Assembly (NCBI GenBank): GCA_022844045.1
Contig: JALHMM010000022.1
Location: 1 to 64,000, forward strand
Source: Reyranellaceae bacterium
GTDB taxonomy: Bacteria > Pseudomonadota > Alphaproteobacteria > Reyranellales > Reyranellaceae
Direction of reading: 5' to 3'
Length of the DNA stretch: 64,000 nucleotides
Shown: piece after piece, positions 62,340-64,000 of the stretch
Layout of the letters: each line of letters begins with the position of its first letter
How positions within the stretch are numbered: position 1 is the first letter of the stretch
The notes under the pieces: generated by a model
Seen by the model: only the letters and a program-made list of their open reading frames with translations
What the model was told of the DNA's origin: nothing
The model's database searches: none
Translations under genes and position numbers: made by a program

Positions 62340-63080
62340 TCAGCCGGCGAGCCAGCCGCCATCGACCGGCAGTTCGATGCCGGTGACGAAGGCCGCCTCG
62401 TCGCTGGCTAGGTAAAGCGCGGCCGCCGCGATGTCGCGCACGTCGCCGAACCGCCCCATCGGGTGGCGCGCCAGCGACCGGGCGCGCGCGGCGTCGGGAT
62501 CGGGCTGGCGGCCGAACGAGCGGCGCAGCAGCGGCGTGTCGGTCGCGCCGGGCAGGACCGCGTTGCAGCGGATACCCTTGTCGACGTAGTCGAGCGCCAC
62601 CGACTTGGTCAGCGCCACCACGGCGCCTTTCGACGTGACATAGGCGGCGTTGCCGCGGCCGCCGGCGCGCGCGAGCTGCGAGGCGATGGTGACGATCGAG
62701 CCGCGACCTGCCGCCGTCATCGGCCGAAGGCACTCGCGGATCCAGATGAAGGTGCCCGTGACGTTGACCGCTTGCACGGTGTTCCAGTCAGTCACCGATG
62801 TGTCGAGCGCCGGCTTGCCCAGCGAGATGCCGGCGGCGGTGACCAGGATATCGACCGCGCCGCATTGCTCGACGCAGGCTCGCGCATGCGCCTCGTCTGT
62901 CACCTCGGCGATGAACGGCCGGGCGCGCTCACCCAGTTCGGCTGCGATCGCGGTGACGCCCGCGGCGTCGCGATCGACCAGCGTGACATGGGCGCCCTCG
63001 GCCACGAAAAGACGCGCCGTCGCCGCGCCAATGCCCGAGGCTGCCCCGGTGATGATCGCCGTCCTATCCTTCAATCGCAT
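62340..63080 (-). CDS. Short-chain dehydrogenase/reductase
   Basis: A 246-residue oxidoreductase. The cofactor loop 'TGAASGIG' is at residues 11-18, 'VTAAGISLGKP' stands for the NNAG block, and Tyr/Lys are in 'AAYVTSKGAVVALT' with Ser in 'VTIASQLARAGG'. The Asp in 'VTLVDRDAAGV' favours NAD over NADP. ATG 63080 has GGAGG 6 bases upstream; ATG 63092 would place that site inside the gene. The dehydrogenated substrate is unknown. Convergent with the Bug protein, divergent to the aminotransferase. Confidence 0.92.
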   Translation of the reverse strand: MRLKDRTAIITGAASGIGAATARLFVAEGAHVTLVDRDAAGVTAIAAELGERARPFIAEVTDEAHARACVEQCGAVDILVTAAGISLGKPALDTSVTDWNTVQAVNVTGTFIWIRECLRPMTAAGRGSIVTIASQLARAGGRGNAAYVTSKGAVVALTKSVALDYVDKGIRCNAVLPGATDTPLLRRSFGRQPDPDAARARSLARHPMGRFGDVRDIAAAALYLASDEAAFVTGIELPVDGGWLAG

Positions 63081-63148
63081 GCGTTCCTCCATTGGGGGCC
63101 TAGGCTAGCACCCTGTTCGTGCGGGCGGGGATCGGCTATCAGCGCGGC

Positions 63149-64000
63149 ATGTCCTATGTGCTCAGCCCCGCCGTCACCGGCATCGAGGCGGCGCCGATCG
63201 CCGCCGTGCGCGCCCTGATCGCCGGCCGTGCGTTTCCCGCCGACAAGCCGCTGATCGACCTGACCCAGGCCGCGCCCGGCTATCCGCCGCCGGCCGAGCT
63301 GACCCATCATCTTGCCCGACGCCTCGCCGATCCGGCGATCCATCGCTACGGCGATATCCTCGGTATGCCGGCGTTGCGCGAGGCCTATGCCGCGCATCTC
63401 GGCGCCTTCCATCGCACGACGATCAAGCCCGCGCAGGTGGCGATCACCGCCGGCTGCAACCAAGCCTTCTGCGCGGCGATGATGGTGCTGGCCGCGGCCG
63501 GCGACTCGGTGCTGTTGCCGCGGCCGCACTACTTCAACCACGCCATGTGGCTGCGCATGCTGGGCGTGCGCCCGGTGCCGCTGGACTTTCGCGACGGCAG
63601 TGGCGCGGTGCCCGATCCCGCCGACGCCGAGGCGCTGATCGACGCCACGACGCGCGCGATCGTTCTGGTCAGCCCCAACAATCCCAGCGGCGCTACCTAT
63701 CCGCCTGATGTGATCGAGGCGTTCTACGCGCTCGCCAAGCGCCGCGGCATCGCATTGGTGCTCGACGAGACCTACAAGGATTTCCTGCCCGAGGGCACGC
63801 GACCGCATCGCATCTTCGATGATCCGGACTGGCCACAGACGCTGATCCACCTCTACAGCTTCTCCAAGGTCTATGCGCTGCCCGGTCACCGCGTTGGTGC
63901 GTTGACCGCCGGGCCGGCGGCGCTCGCCGAGATCGAGAAGGTCATGGATTGCGTCGCGATCTGCGCACCGCGTCCCGGCCAGGAAGCGGCGCTGTACGGG
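63149..64000 (+). CDS. Class I/II aminotransferase, truncated by window end
   Basis: The first 284 codons of a fold-type I PLP aminotransferase, open to the last base of the window. 'RYGDILGMPALREAYAAHL' and 'ITAGCNQAFCAAMMVLAAAG' are the N-terminal cofactor blocks; 'VSPNNPSGATYP', 'VLDETYKDF' and the aldimine Lys240 in 'LYSFSKVYALPGHRVG' follow in order. It transfers an amino group to a 2-oxoacid; the substrate is not clear. The gene continues beyond 64000. Confidence 0.92.
   Translation, partial: MSYVLSPAVTGIEAAPIAAVRALIAGRAFPADKPLIDLTQAAPGYPPPAELTHHLARRLADPAIHRYGDILGMPALREAYAAHLGAFHRTTIKPAQVAITAGCNQAFCAAMMVLAAAGDSVLLPRPHYFNHAMWLRMLGVRPVPLDFRDGSGAVPDPADAEALIDATTRAIVLVSPNNPSGATYPPDVIEAFYALAKRRGIALVLDETYKDFLPEGTRPHRIFDDPDWPQTLIHLYSFSKVYALPGHRVGALTAGPAALAEIEKVMDCVAICAPRPGQEAALYG

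Overview
The window is about 64 kb of high-GC DNA, densely packed with genes on both strands. Gene content points to an alphaproteobacterium, probably a free-living heterotroph of the Rhodospirillales/Reyranella kind (inference). The clues are a complete core of the ethylmalonyl-CoA pathway (ccr, mcd, ecm), an RpoH-type sigma factor, hisZ close to purA, an rluD/short membrane protein pair, and many amidohydrolases, ABC and Bug-type uptake proteins. No phage, transposase, CRISPR array or plasmid function was seen.

Layout. 0-9 kb: VOC protein and divergent TetR regulator, TTC38-like TPR protein, amidase, ethylmalonyl-CoA mutase, a small exported protein, a DUF898 membrane protein and an M48 protease. 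9-13.2 kb: a lower-GC block with two tandem paralogous Tad/VWA proteins. Between them lie two decayed ~189-bp copies of the 3' end of the first gene, each carrying its terminator-like hairpin. 13.2-18 kb: OprB-type porin, then crotonyl-CoA carboxylase/reductase and methylsuccinyl-CoA dehydrogenase. 18-26.7 kb: TetR/GST pair, serine hydrolase, recQ and small genes, hisZ. 26.7-34 kb: purA behind a terminator-like leader, HpaI-type aldolase, aldose epimerase, rpoH with a promoter overlapping a CIRCE-like operator, rluD, threonine aldolase, pentapeptide protein. 34-37.4 kb: a translationally coupled racemase/M15-like/dienelactone hydrolase operon and a methyltransferase. 37.6-44.9 kb: five-gene peptide/nickel-type ABC transporter followed by a SPINDLY/OGT-like glycosyltransferase. 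45-48 kb: two divergent amidohydrolases. 48.2-52.4 kb: an aromatic operon (SDR, 4HBT thioesterase, pobA, pcaH, pcaG). 52.4-64 kb: deazaflavin-type reductase, tRNA-Glu(CTC), an amidohydrolase relic, Ldh2-type dehydrogenase, EmrAB-like efflux pair, a tandem Lin0512 pair, hydrolases, a Bug-type binding protein, an SDR and an aminotransferase that runs off the window.

How it fits together. ccr, mcd and ecm supply three successive C4/C5-CoA steps for growth on acetyl-CoA-yielding substrates. The pob/pca operon feeds 4-hydroxybenzoate through protocatechuate towards beta-ketoadipate; its upstream thioesterase and SDR suggest that the 4-hydroxybenzoate arrives as a CoA ester (inference). The most unusual points are the Tad/VWA duplication with its decayed 3'-end repeats, the CIRCE-like site on rpoH, the terminator just before purA, an efflux adaptor gene without a normal start codon, and the frameshifted amidohydrolase relic.
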